Shown here: one piece after another, positions 1 to 8,754 of the stretch
How the letters are laid out: each line of letters opens with the position of its first letter
Numbering within the stretch: the stretch's first letter is position 1
Assembly: GCA_964020155.1 (NCBI GenBank)
Contig: OZ026560.1
Coordinates: 4,504,259 to 4,529,258 of the forward strand
Length of the DNA: 25,000 bases
From: Chondrilla cf. caribensis
Taxonomy: Eukaryota > Porifera > Demospongiae > Chondrillida > Chondrillidae
Reading direction: 5' to 3'
The notes under the pieces: model-generated
The model's input: the letters and a program-made list of their open reading frames with translations, nothing else
Databases searched by the model: none
Told to the model about the DNA's origin: nothing
Program-made: the position numbers and the translations under genes

Positions 1-205
1 ACTTTGTCGGGTAAAACTAAAATTGAACATACCTCCACAGATTGCAGCAACACCCTTAGAAATAGGAAAGACTTCCTTTGCGTCCAAAGCACGGTTGGAG
101 AAAGAACGCACTCGTCGGCCATTTTTCATAGACCCTGCACCCTACGTAATTGTAAAAGGGGGATTTCCCCACTATTGCATGACGCACCAGTTAGGCGAGT
201 TCGGC
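1..205 (+). other. 5' flank/leader of the glycohydrolase gene
   Basis: This stretch lies directly upstream of the chosen start codon. No TATA box or other clear promoter motif is visible. The reading frame of exon 1 stays open through the whole stretch to position 2, so it may be 5' UTR or the end of a longer first exon. The translated leader shows no recognisable domain or signal peptide. Confidence 0.35.
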
Positions 206-734
206 ATGGATTCAGAAGTCGCAGAGAGGATACGAGGGTCTATTGTGGGTCTTGCTGTTTGTGACGCCGTGGGGACGACCCTGGAGTTCCGTCCACCGGG
301 CTCATTTGAACCCATTACTGACATGGTTGGCGGTGGTCCTTTCAACCTTCTTCCAGGACAGGTGTGTTGCCCTGTGCATAGGTAAATGAACATGTAAGGC
401 TACTACACGCCTGGTATATAAAGGCGGGATATCCAATAGGTGTACACATTAAGGGGTTCAGTATAGATGTAGCTATTTATCATTGGCAATAACCAGATCT
501 GAACATGATCATTTTTGTATACATTTTTGTGCTGTGTGTATTGTGACTCCCTCTTAATTCTCTTGTTTGTTGACTTGTTGTCTATCGATTTGTTGTCTGT
601 TGACTTGTTGTCTTGTTGTTGCCAACTGAAGTGGACTGATGATACCAGTATGGCGCTGTGTATAGCAGAGAGCCTCATTGAGTGCCAGGGGTATAACAGT
701 CTGGATATGGTGAAGAGGTTTTATGACTGGTACC

Positions 735-827
<93 letters not shown>

Positions 828-910
828 TGTGTGTGTATGTGTGAGAGAGAGAGGGAGAGTGTGTGCGCGTGTGTGTATGTGTGTGTGTGTGTGTGTGCGT
901 GCGTGTGTGT

Positions 911-964
<54 letters not shown>

Positions 965-1300
965 GTAAGTTGTATAGTACATGACCAACAAAGATCTATT
1001 CATTATTGTTGAACACTTAACTTTCCTATCTCACACTTCACATAGAATGGTCACTTGTCTAGCAATGGTAGATGTTTTGATATTGGCAAGACAACCATCA
1101 AAGCCTTAATGAATTATGTCAAATCTGATTTCTCCAAGCCCTATCTGGCTTCGACCGCTGATGTTGCTTCAGGGAATGGTTGCATCATGAGACTATGTCC
1201 GATGCCGCTGGCCTTCAGCAAGCATCCTCTAGCAGCTATTGAGTTGAGCGGAGACTGTGGACGAACTACACATGGTGGAAGGCCGGCTGTAGATTGCTCC

Positions 1301-1373
<73 letters not shown>

Positions 1374-2789
1374 CATTTGTGTATATATGTGTGTATCCAT
1401 GTGTGTGCGTGTGTGTGTTTGTGCATGTTATGTGTGTGCTTGTGCCCTGTACTGTATGTATGGATGTGAGTCGAGTGTGTTTACCCCTTTGTCTTTTGAA
1501 TGTAGATATTTTGGTGGTCTCTTAGTTGGTTGTGTGAATGGCGTTTCCAAGGAAGAGCTACTGTCACCATGCTACAGTCCCATTCCCAATTATTGGAGAG
1601 ACAACAAACTGGTTGGTGTCCGTGTGTCGTACTTGTTATGTCTCGTAAATCTGGATGAGACAAGAATGATATTCCAAACATGAAGCATCCTCGTGATGTT
1701 CAGAAAAGTGTTCTTTGTGGCCATTACTCCCTTCTGTCCATCTTTCCTTTTTATCTCTTTCTCTCTCTCGCACACTCAAGACTCTCTCCTTCCTACCCCT
1801 TATCTCTAGTGCGACCAGGTGGATGAAGTAGCCTCTGGATCCTTCAAGGCGAGGGAGCCACCAGAGATAAAGGCCACAGGCTTTTCTGTACGGACGCTAG
1901 AAGCAGCTCTGTGGGCGTTTTGGCACACGGACAACTTCAAAGATGGCTGCCTGAAGTGTGGTTAGTGAGATCTGTTGTGTTAGCCGTGTTGGATGGTAAC
2001 GAGACTCCAAAGGTTTGAGATTTGTACAGAAACCATCCTACTCCTATAATTGCAGTGTGTCGCGGTGTGTGATGTTGTACCTCCATGATTTGACAGTCAA
2101 AGACAAGAAAAGTACATAAGATTATGACCGTTACATTTAAATGTTTTGTCTAATTTTGAAAAGAAGGTTCATAACATTAAATCAGATAATAAAGAAAATT
2201 CTACAATTGTTTTTCAATTCAGAGAGAATGCTAAATATTGTCATATAGTAGAGACAGTGTTGGACTGTACATACTCCACTTCATAGAACTATATTGTAAC
2301 GTCCTGTGTATTGTGGTACTTTGACTGGCTGTGTTTGTCCTCACTATCCAGTGAACCTTGGTAATGACACTGACACTGTTGGAGCCATCTATGGACAGAT
2401 TGCTGGTTGTTACTATGGTTACGAAGGTATCCCACAGGAATGGAGGGAAAAGTGCTTCTTTCTCTCGCTCTTGACGTTGATGGCTGATGAAATTCACGAC
2501 TTGTCCTTCAAGATAGCTCCTCCTCCCCTACCGATTACAGACGATGGAAAATGGATGACAGATGTTAAGCCAGTTGATGGAGGTAAATAACAGCTCTCTT
2601 GTTCTGCCCGTACTTAATTGTGCAAAAGTAAAGGGCTTTAGCAAAACTCCATGAAAGTTTCATCTCATAAGCTTTGGTTCAGTTTTGTTTCTTCTGAATC
2701 CAACCCTCCCACACACACACACACACACGCATGCATGTACACACACACACACACAAGCACACACACACACACACACAGGCACACACACA

Positions 2790-2821
<32 letters not shown>

Positions 2822-2873
2822 CACACACATACACACACACGCACACACACACACACGCACACACAAATGCACA

Positions 2874-2959
<86 letters not shown>

Positions 2960-2965
2960 TGCACA

Positions 2966-3051
<86 letters not shown>

Positions 3052-3633
3052 TGCACACATTGCATTCTGTTCTGTTTCTCCTTTACTTAGTGTCAAAGAG
3101 ATATGACAGTATAAAGAGGAAGGGATATGACTTCCTTGAATTTGAAAACAGGGAAATATTGAGAAAATCTCTTCCTTGTCCAAAGCAGTACAAAAGGTTT
3201 GTGAGCATATGTTTCACCTGTTTCCATCCAGCACCTAGGTTGGTACACCACATGCTATTTCTAATTATTATGTAATACAGGAATTAATCACCTTTAAATC
3301 ACCTACCCTCAGACCCATGATAATTATTTCTTTAGCTGGAATATTCCATTATTGTCCAACTTTTTTAAAGGTGTATTAGTTGGATGCAAGTTTTAACATT
3401 GGTAGCAGTTCAGACACGTTCAATGTAATGGCTCACCACCCTCAAACCGTCCTGTTGATTATTTTCACTTTGTGTGCAGTTTGGAAGAAATGGACTCTGA
3501 TCTGGAAAGGGTTAAAGAACACTACAAGTCTTTCCCTCCGGATGCCCGAGATGACACCATCTTTAAGGACTTTGAGAGAATGTGGAGTGCTTACAGAGAA
3601 GATTGCTCTCGAAGGTCACAGCGAAGAATTTGA
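206..3633 (+). CDS. ADP-ribosylglycohydrolase (DraG/ARH-like), eight exons
   Basis: Spliced gene; exons 206-361, 632-736, 1046-1302, 1506-1611, 1810-1960, 2352-2582, 3091-3196 and 3480-3633 join in frame to 421 residues plus TGA, and all seven introns are GT-AG. Seen: a metal-site motif WTDDT at residues 53-57 (opens exon 2), CFDIGKTT near 97-104, GNGCIMR at 130-136, RTTHG at 160-164, and the second acidic metal motif [11 protein letters not shown] at 260-270. These are hallmarks of the ADP-ribosylglycohydrolase fold, which binds Mg and removes ADP-ribose from modified proteins or small molecules. No signal peptide or membrane segment is visible, so a cytosolic or nuclear enzyme is expected. 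Family members are usually about 300 residues; here the core ends near residue 310 and a charged tail of about 110 residues (exons 7-8) follows, with no recognised domain. The usual GDALG motif near the N terminus reads CDAVG. ATG 206 was chosen for its purine at -3 and G at +4 and because it matches the family's normal start; ATG 179 is in frame with poorer context. The frame is open to the window edge, so an upstream exon cannot be excluded. Substrate is unknown. Confidence 0.88.
737..962. repeat. Compound (GT)n/(GA)n microsatellite in intron 2
   Basis: Intron 2 (737-1045) opens directly with a (GT)n run to about 782, followed by (GA)n to about 824, interrupted GT/GA stretches, and a second (GT)n run to about 962. 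The first GT of the run is also the splice donor after ...TACCAG. The long cysteine-valine or threonine-histidine ORFs here are low-complexity artefacts. Confidence 0.95.
1303..1440. repeat. (GT)n microsatellite in intron 3
   Basis: A near-pure (GT)n run fills 1303-1369, then decays into a GT-rich tract to about 1440. It starts exactly at the end of exon 3 (...GATTGCTCCAG), so the donor dinucleotide is part of the repeat. The rest of intron 3 runs to the acceptor TGTAG at 1505. Confidence 0.95.
1612..1809 (+). other. Intron 4, with polypyrimidine tract
   Basis: Intron of 198 bp between exons 4 and 5. The donor reads GTTGGT and the acceptor TCTCTAG. A long CT-rich tract at about 1725-1807 precedes the acceptor, as expected for a 3' splice site. 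Confidence 0.8.
1961..2351 (+). other. Intron 5
   Basis: Intron of 391 bp with donor GTTAGT and acceptor ATCCAG. It splits the codon for V259, placing the metal motif NLGNDTDT at the start of exon 6. It is AT-rich in the middle, and I see no other feature in it. Confidence 0.8.
2710..3058. repeat. (CA)n microsatellite in intron 6
   Basis: About 350 bp of (CA)n with scattered GC and AAATGC interruptions inside intron 6 (2583-3090). The interruption AAATGCACACA recurs with its T at 2868, 2960 and 3052, giving two exact 92-bp steps; the tract therefore grew partly by duplicating a 92-bp block and not only by dinucleotide slippage. ORFs on both strands here are artefacts. Confidence 0.95.
3197..3479 (+). 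other. Intron 7
   Basis: Intron of 283 bp with donor GTTTGT and acceptor TGTGCAG; phase 2. AT-rich, with no other feature seen. A 102-codon ORF overlapping it and exon 8 is in the wrong frame for the spliced protein. Confidence 0.75.
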
Positions 3634-3699
3634 ACTGTACATGACCACCAATATATATATGTACAATATTATATATAATTTAATATAATATAATATACG
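3634..3699. other. AT-rich 3' flank of the gene
   Basis: The stop codon is followed by a run of TA-rich sequence. No canonical AATAAA signal lies close downstream, so the poly(A) site is not assigned. Confidence 0.4.
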
Positions 3700-3765
3700 T
3701 AATAGTATAATACGAAAGCTAAGTGGAATTCAGCCTGCTAAGGGAGAAAGGAGAAAAGCGAAAAA

Positions 3766-3837
3766 CCGGCAACTGCGGGACTCGAACCCAGGGTGTCTGA
3801 CTAAAGCCGTCATAAACCACCGAGCCACGAAGCCACC
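3766..3837 (-). other. tRNA-like sequence (degenerate) within the repeat
   Basis: Read on the minus strand there is an A-box-like TGGCTCGGTGG (3817-3827) and a perfect B box GGTTCGAGTCC (3778-3788), 28 nt apart as in an intronless tRNA gene. A 4-bp TGAC/GTCA stem closes a 7-nt anticodon-like loop, but the loop lacks the T that precedes a real anticodon, and the D arm does not pair. A T5 run follows at once, like a Pol III terminator. Best read as a tRNA-derived repeat, not a working tRNA. Confidence 0.6.
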
Positions 3838-3956
3838 ACAGAAACCAGCCTCCACAATTCTCCTTTCATACTACACCGGTGACTACTGCTAACTGCAGTC
3901 ACACACCGGCGAGACCACACGGCTGTGTGGATTATCGCGAGTCGATGTTACAGTTC

Positions 3957-3974
3957 TTTTACTAACTTCGTTAG
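3957..3974. repeat. 18-bp repeat with short palindrome, copy 1
   Basis: TTTTACTAACTTCGTTAG occurs here and again at 4201-4218. It contains the small inverted repeat CTAAC-TTC-GTTAG. It lies at the edge of the 13-bp-bracketed element. It may be an end of a short repeat; no family is recognised. Confidence 0.45.
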
Positions 3975-4111
3975 TTCGTTAATAGTATAATATATGTAAT
4001 TTGTATTTATGTATATTATTATATTATACTATGTACAAATCCATATAACAATTATTATAGCACAAAAACTGATACATATGCACCTGTTGGAGGTGGTATG
4101 GCTTCATGGTA

Positions 4112-4136
4112 ACCAGCGAGATGTTTTTTCGCTGGT
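4112..4136. repeat. Short hairpin in intergenic DNA
   Basis: ACCAGCGA and TCGCTGGT form an 8-bp perfect stem around a T-rich loop. The sequence resembles, weakly, the GAGATTTCTTTGCTGGTCACCA part of the 359-bp satellite, so it may be an old fragment of that family; the match is too short to be sure. Confidence 0.35.
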
Positions 4137-4200
4137 CTCCACAGCTCCACAATAACCATATTATTATAATACCTATAAAGAACAATGTATATATTCTTTT

Positions 4201-4218
4201 TTTTACTAACTTCGTTAG
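4201..4218. repeat. 18-bp repeat with short palindrome, copy 2
   Basis: Exact second copy of the 18-mer at 3957-3974, same orientation, preceded by a longer T run. The 225 bp between the two copies are AT-rich and hold no gene that I can see. Confidence 0.45.
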
Positions 4219-4358
4219 CTATCTTCATTACTGCCCCTAGTCTACTCGGTTTTTAGTGGGTGTAATCATTTCATCTAATCTTAAATCATAGATGATCATA
4301 TATACGTATGTAAGCAGGAGTATGACAAATACGAACGTTAAGTGTAACACTAAGTAAC

Positions 4359-4488
4359 AATGTATATACTTTAATCTGTTCATTCCAATGGAGGTACTAC
4401 AGTCGCCGACCTTGTGGTGACCAGCCAGGTATATTTTCACATTTGTCACGGTTCATTCAGGCTGCCCAGTGCCCATACCAAACTTAAT
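4359..4488 (+). repeat. Decayed fragment of the 359-bp satellite family
   Basis: Three blocks match the 359-bp unit in the right order and orientation: AATGTATATACTTT at 4359, CCTTGTGGTGA near 4411, and about 26 bp ending CCATACCAAACTTA that differ from the unit's CCCAGTGTCCATGCCAAACTCA at only a few positions. The fragment ends about 30 bp before the 187-bp array. It shows that 359-family DNA also lies left of that array. Confidence 0.6.
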
Positions 4489-4518
4489 ATAAATACAGAT
4501 GCATGCACACCCTCCCAG

Positions 4519-7500
4519 TATTTTATGGGAACCTAGCTGTTGACCTATACTAAGTTATGAAACAATTCTCATCTCCGCAGATGGTCCCTAACCCCTACTA
4601 CATCCGGAGGTGCTTAATATATTTTAATGTATGGGAAGGTATAGGATCAAAAAACGCTAAGCACCTTTTTGCGTAGCTCATGGGAGAGGGGGCGTGTCAA
4701 CATGATATTTTATGGGAACCTAGCTGTGGACCTATACTAAGTTATGAAACAATTTACATCTCCGTAGGTGGTCCCTAACCCTAACTACACTCAGAGGTGC
4801 TTAATTTATTTTAATGTATGGGAAGGTATAGAATCAAAAAACGCTAAGCACCTTTTTGCGTAGCTCATGAGACAGGGGGCGTGTCAACATGATATTTTAT
4901 GGGAACCTAGCTGTAGACCTATACTAAGTTATGAAACAATTCTCATCTCCGTAGATGGTCCCTAACCCCTACTACATCCGGAGGTGCTTAAATATATTTT
5001 AATGTATGGGAAGGTATAGGATCAAGAAACGCTAAGCACCTTTTTGCGTAGCTCATGAGACAGGGGGCGTGTCAACATGATATTTTATGGGAACCTAGCT
5101 GTGGACCCATACTAAGTTATGAAACAATTCTCATCTCCGCAGATGGTCCCTAATCCCTACTACATCCGGAGGTGCTTAATTTATTTTAATGTATGGGAAG
5201 GTATAGGATCAAAAAACGCTAAGCACCTTTTTGCGTAGCTCATGGGAGAGGGGGCGTGTCAACATGATATTTTATGGGAACCTAGCTGTGGACCCATACT
5301 AAGTTATGAAACAATTTTGATCTCCGTAGGTGGTCCCTAACCCTAACTACACTCAGAGGTGCTTAATATATAAATTAATGTATGGGAAGGTATAGGATCA
5401 AAAAACGCTAAGCACCTTTTTGCGTAGCTCATGGGAGAGGGGGCGTGTCAACATGATATTTTATGGGAACCTAGCTGTGGACCCATACTAAGTTATGAAA
5501 CAATTTTGATCTCCGCAGATGGTCCCTAACCCTAACTACACTCGGAGGTGCATAATATATTTTAATGTATAGGAAGGTATAGGATCAAAAAACGCTAAGC
5601 ACCTTTTTGCGTAGCTCATGGGAGAGGGGGCGTGTCAGCATAATATTTTATGGGAACCTAGCTGTGGACCTATACTAAGTTATGAAACAATTCTCATCTC
5701 CGCAGATGGTCCCTAATCCCTACTACATCCGGAGGTGCTTAATTTATTTTAATGTACGGTACGGATCACAAAAAAGTAAACGAAAGTTAACCTTTAACGT
5801 TTAACGCTTTTCAGGTAAAAGTTAAGCGAAAAGCGTTAATGGTTAACGGTTAACGGTTAACCGTTAAAGCTTTCACTACACCACCATAAGATAATTTGCG
5901 ATCGAAATAGAGCTGGATTATTCTCTGCTTACAATACGCTGACAAAACCATTGTTGAAAGATTCTCTTGAAATACCGAGCGAAACAAAATCACAAGTTGA
6001 CGTACGTACGTACCCTTACGAAGAAACTACGTAACGGTAATCGGCAAACCGTATACGTTAAAAATTAACAGTTAACGTTTAACGGATTTCCGTTAAAAGT
6101 TAACGGAATAATGGTAACTTTTAACCGTTAACGTTTACTTTTTTGTGATCCGTACCGTATGGGAAGGTATAGGATCAAAAAACGCTAAGCACCTTTTTGC
6201 GTAGCTCATGGGAGAGGGGGCGTGTCAGCATAATATTTTATGGGAACCTAGCTGTGGACCTATACTAAGTTATGAAACAATTCTCATCTCCGTAGATGGT
6301 TCCTAACCCCTACTACATCCGGAGGTGCTTAAATATATTTTAATGTATGGGAAGGTATAGGATCAAAAAACGCTAAGCACCTTTTTGCGTAGCTCATGGG
6401 AGAGGGGGCGTGTCAACATGATATTTTATGGGAACCTAGCTGTAGACCTATACTAAGTTATGAAACAATTCTCATCTCCGCAGATGGTCCCTAACCCCTA
6501 CTACATCCGGAGGTGCTTAATATATTTTAATGTATGGGAAGGTATAGGATCAAGAAACGCTAAGCACCTTTTGGTGTAACTCATGGGAGAGGGGGCGTGT
6601 CAACATAATATTTTATGGGAACCTAGTTGTAGACCTATACTAAGTTATGAAACAATTCTCATCTCCGCAGATGGTCCCTAATCCCTACTACATCCGGAGG
6701 TGCTTAATTTATTTTAATGTATGGGAAGGTATAGGATCAAAAAACGCTAAGCACCTTTTTGCGTAGCTCATGGGAGAGGGGGCGTGTCAGCATAATATTT
6801 TATGGGAACCTAGCTGTGGACCTATACTAAGTTATGAAACAATTCTCATCTCCGTAGATGGTCCCTAACCCTTACTACATCCGGAGGTGCTTAAATATAT
6901 TTTAATGTATGGGAAGGTATAGGATCAAAAAACGCTAAGCACCTTTTTGCGTAGCTCATGGAAGAGGGGGCGTGTCAACATGATATTTTATGGGAACCTA
7001 GCTGTAGACCTATACTAAGTTATGAAACAATTTTGATCTCCGTAGGTGGTCCCTAACCCTAACTACACTCGGAGGTGCTTAATATATAAATTAATGTATG
7101 GGAAGGTATAGGATCAAAAAACGCTAAGCACCTTTTTGCGTAGCTCATGGGAGAGGGGGCGTGTCAACATGATATTTTATGGGAACCTAGCTGTGGACCT
7201 ATACTAAGTTATGAAACAATTTTCATCTCCGCAGATGGTCCCTAACCCTAACTACACTCGGAGGTGCTTAATATATTTTAATGTATAGGAAGGTATAGGA
7301 TCAAGAAACGCTAAGCACCTTTTGGTGTAACTCATGGGAGAGGGGGCGTGTCAACATGATATTTTATGGGAACCTAGTTGTAGACCTATACTAAGTTATG
7401 AAACAATTCTCATCTCCGCAGATGGTCCCTAATCCCTACTACATCCGGAGGTGCTTAATATATAAATTAATGTATGGGAAGGTATAGGATCAAGAAACGT

Positions 7501-7569
7501 TAAGCACCTTTTTGTGTAGCTCATGGGAGAGGGGGCGTGTCAGCATAATATTTTATGGGAACCTAGCTG
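4519..7569 (+). repeat. 187-bp tandem satellite array, 14 units
   Basis: The anchor TATTTTATGGGAACCTAG recurs at 4519, 4706, 4893, 5081, 5268, 5457, 5644, 6234, 6422, 6609, 6796, 6984, 7173, 7360 and 7549 (two with GTTG in place of GCTG just after it), a step of 187-189 bp except where a MITE interrupts. The array starts and stops within the same motif. Each unit has AGGTGCTTA and, about 45 bp on, TAAGCACCT, a 9-bp inverted pair that could form a stem. Variants such as TTTTGGTGTAACTC recur four units apart (about 751 bp), hinting at multi-unit duplication. No unit encodes a plausible protein. Confidence 0.95.
5757..6157. mobile_element. 401-bp MITE-like element inserted in the satellite
   Basis: Perfect 26-bp terminal inverted repeats (5757-5782 and 6132-6157) begin CGGTACGGATCAC and include AAAAAAGTAAACG. 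The host unit reads AATGTATGGG elsewhere; here it reads AATGTA-element-TATGGG, so TA is duplicated. Unit 7 is 590 bp long, and removing 401 plus 2 bp restores exactly 187 bp. Both subterminal regions are full of GTTAAC (seven copies) and related TTAACG words. There is no coding capacity, so it is non-autonomous. A TA duplication fits Tc1/mariner-type transposases, but the termini are not a family I recognise. Confidence 0.85.
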
Positions 7570-7732
7570 AGACTGCGTAAAGTAAGCCATTGGCCATGGT
7601 GAGGTAATGTGTTCAAACTATATTGGCACTGTTTCGTACACTATTACACTATACAGATAAGTGCATGGGCAGTCTATTGATGCTGCATGTCAAGGAATCC
7701 TCTTTAAGACTTTTGCAGAATGGTGATTGCCA
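7570..7732. other. Spacer after the 187-bp array
   Basis: Low-copy AT-rich sequence that breaks from the satellite right after ACCTAGCTG. A 71-codon ORF runs across this spacer into the duplication that follows but shows no domain or bias. I see no gene here. Confidence 0.4.
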
Positions 7733-8014
7733 GTTGATGATAGACCTGAAGAAACAGTTTCAATTTCTTTGTTGCTCATTAATATTATGTACTTATCATA
7801 ATAATCCATTCTATTGTTCAAACATCAAAATTTCCTAATGATCACATTAAAGCTAACAAAAATTAATAAAGCAAGTTCATGATAGACCCAAAGAAACAGT
7901 TAACTTTCTAATTCTTTTGATACTCGTTAATATTATGTAATTGTTATAATAATCTGTTCTATTTTTCAAGTACAAAATATAATGATCACAATGAAATAAA
8001 AGAAATAAAGCAAG
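7733..8014 (+). repeat. Diverged 142-bp tandem duplication
   Basis: Two neighbouring copies, 7733-7874 and 7875-8014, share GATAGACC, AAGAAACAGTT, GTTAATATTATGTA-like, ATAATAATC, AATGATCACA and AATAAAGCAAG blocks in the same order. Copies differ at many sites, so the duplication is old. It is not related to the neighbouring satellites. Confidence 0.7.
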
Positions 8015-8149
8015 AATTGTAGGATTCATATTAATAAAAAGGTCACCCACCCAGGGTCAAAGACACCTATATATGGAGAGCTTTACAGGGACTTTCCACT
8101 GATACTGTGTACTTGCGTCATTCCACAAATGCAGAAGACACTATTCTAG

Positions 8150-8223
8150 CTGGGAGGTCAGCCGCGAGTCCCAAAGCTCCCCCCTACGGTTCTTTGTAGA
8201 GAGTATTGCGACTGACCACCAGG
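8150..8223. repeat. Imperfect inverted repeat
   Basis: CTGGGAGGTCAGCCGCG (from 8150) pairs with TTGCGACTGACCACCAGG (to 8223) with a few mismatches, leaving a loop of about 40 nt. It lies beside the second tRNA-like element, on its 3' side in the minus-strand sense, and may be part of that repeat. Confidence 0.4.
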
Positions 8224-8253
8224 AAGTGAGCTATTTTTTTTCAGAGAAAAAAA

Positions 8254-8326
8254 CCGTCCTTTGGAGGATTCGAACCCGCGACCTGGAGCCTAGAATCGTG
8301 TCACCTGACTACTCAGCCACCGTGAC
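8254..8326 (-). other. Second tRNA-like sequence, degenerate
   Basis: On the minus strand there is an A-box-like TGGCTGAGTAG (8309-8319) and a perfect B box GGTTCGAATCC (8266-8276), 32 nt apart. The outer three acceptor pairs (GTC/GAC) hold but the inner ones do not, and no normal anticodon arm forms. A T7 run follows directly after ...GGACGG, like a Pol III terminator. It differs in sequence from the copy at 3766-3837 and is probably a separate tRNA-derived SINE head or pseudogene. No clear target duplication was found. Confidence 0.55.
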
Positions 8327-8573
8327 CTACCTACTTTATTATTATTATCTGCGCTATTTATAGTTGCCCTAAATATTCAATTCGAAAAATAGGCCGCCCC
8401 AGGCACTGAAATTACTTGATCTTGTCTAATAGGTTTAGAAGAACCTTCGCTGAAGATATGACGTTCGTTGAAGCCCTTGCGCTCGAATTCTAGCCCAATT
8501 TCTAATTGTGGGCGTTTTGAAATCGGCCATTTTGTTTGTGCACCATCAATAATATAAATTCACTTCAGTATTT

Positions 8574-8754
8574 ACGCGTAGGAATGTATACTATGTGTAA
8601 TGCAAAATTCCAAAGAATGAAACTGTCATCCACTTCATTTATCTCCAGCAAGGAAGTTTTCGCAATTCTATCCCAAAGTGAAGGTACCCCTCCTCACAAA
8701 CTGCAGTTGAGCAACATCAAGATGACAGAGCTACTCCAAATAGAATTTTATATG
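8574..8754 (+). other. Possible orphan exon, weak
   Basis: An open frame between an AG (TTTACGCGTAG) and a consensus-like donor (TATATG-GTAAGC) encodes about 60 residues including SSKEVFAILSQSEGTPPHKL. Amino-acid composition is protein-like and there are no low-complexity tracts. No domain is recognised, no partner exon is visible nearby, and the frame could be open by chance. Confidence 0.18.

Larger units (their letters stand above)
3700..3992 (-). mobile_element. tRNA-like retroelement candidate with 13-bp flanking repeats
   Basis: The 13-mer TAATAGTATAATA is present exactly at 3700-3712 and 3980-3992, bracketing a 267-bp segment of much higher GC than its AT-rich surroundings. This looks like a target-site duplication of the length made by LINE-driven insertion. 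The segment carries a tRNA-like core on the minus strand at 3766-3837. Unlike a standard SINE, the tRNA part is internal, with about 140 bp upstream of it on the minus strand. The flanks are TA-rich, so chance repeats are possible, but a perfect 13-mer exactly at the composition change is persuasive. Confidence 0.5.

Noticed and set aside
554..3275. Long threonine-histidine and cysteine-valine ORFs across the microsatellites
   Set aside because: These are translations of (CA)n/(GT)n runs inside introns of the glycohydrolase gene.
3766..3837. Functional tRNA gene
   Set aside because: The promoter boxes are good, but the D arm fails to pair and the anticodon loop lacks the invariant T.
4237..4449. 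70-codon minus-strand ORF
   Set aside because: It covers the decayed satellite fragment, has no domain, and is the length expected by chance.
5783..6131. Telomere-like repeats (GGTTAAC runs)
   Set aside because: They lie inside the terminal regions of the MITE, are irregular, and occur in both orientations; better explained as subterminal repeats of the element.
7623..7838. 71-codon ORF in the spacer
   Set aside because: It runs into the diverged 142-bp duplication and is not kept in the second copy, so coding is unlikely.
8254..8326. Functional tRNA gene
   Set aside because: Only the outer acceptor pairs hold and no normal anticodon arm forms.
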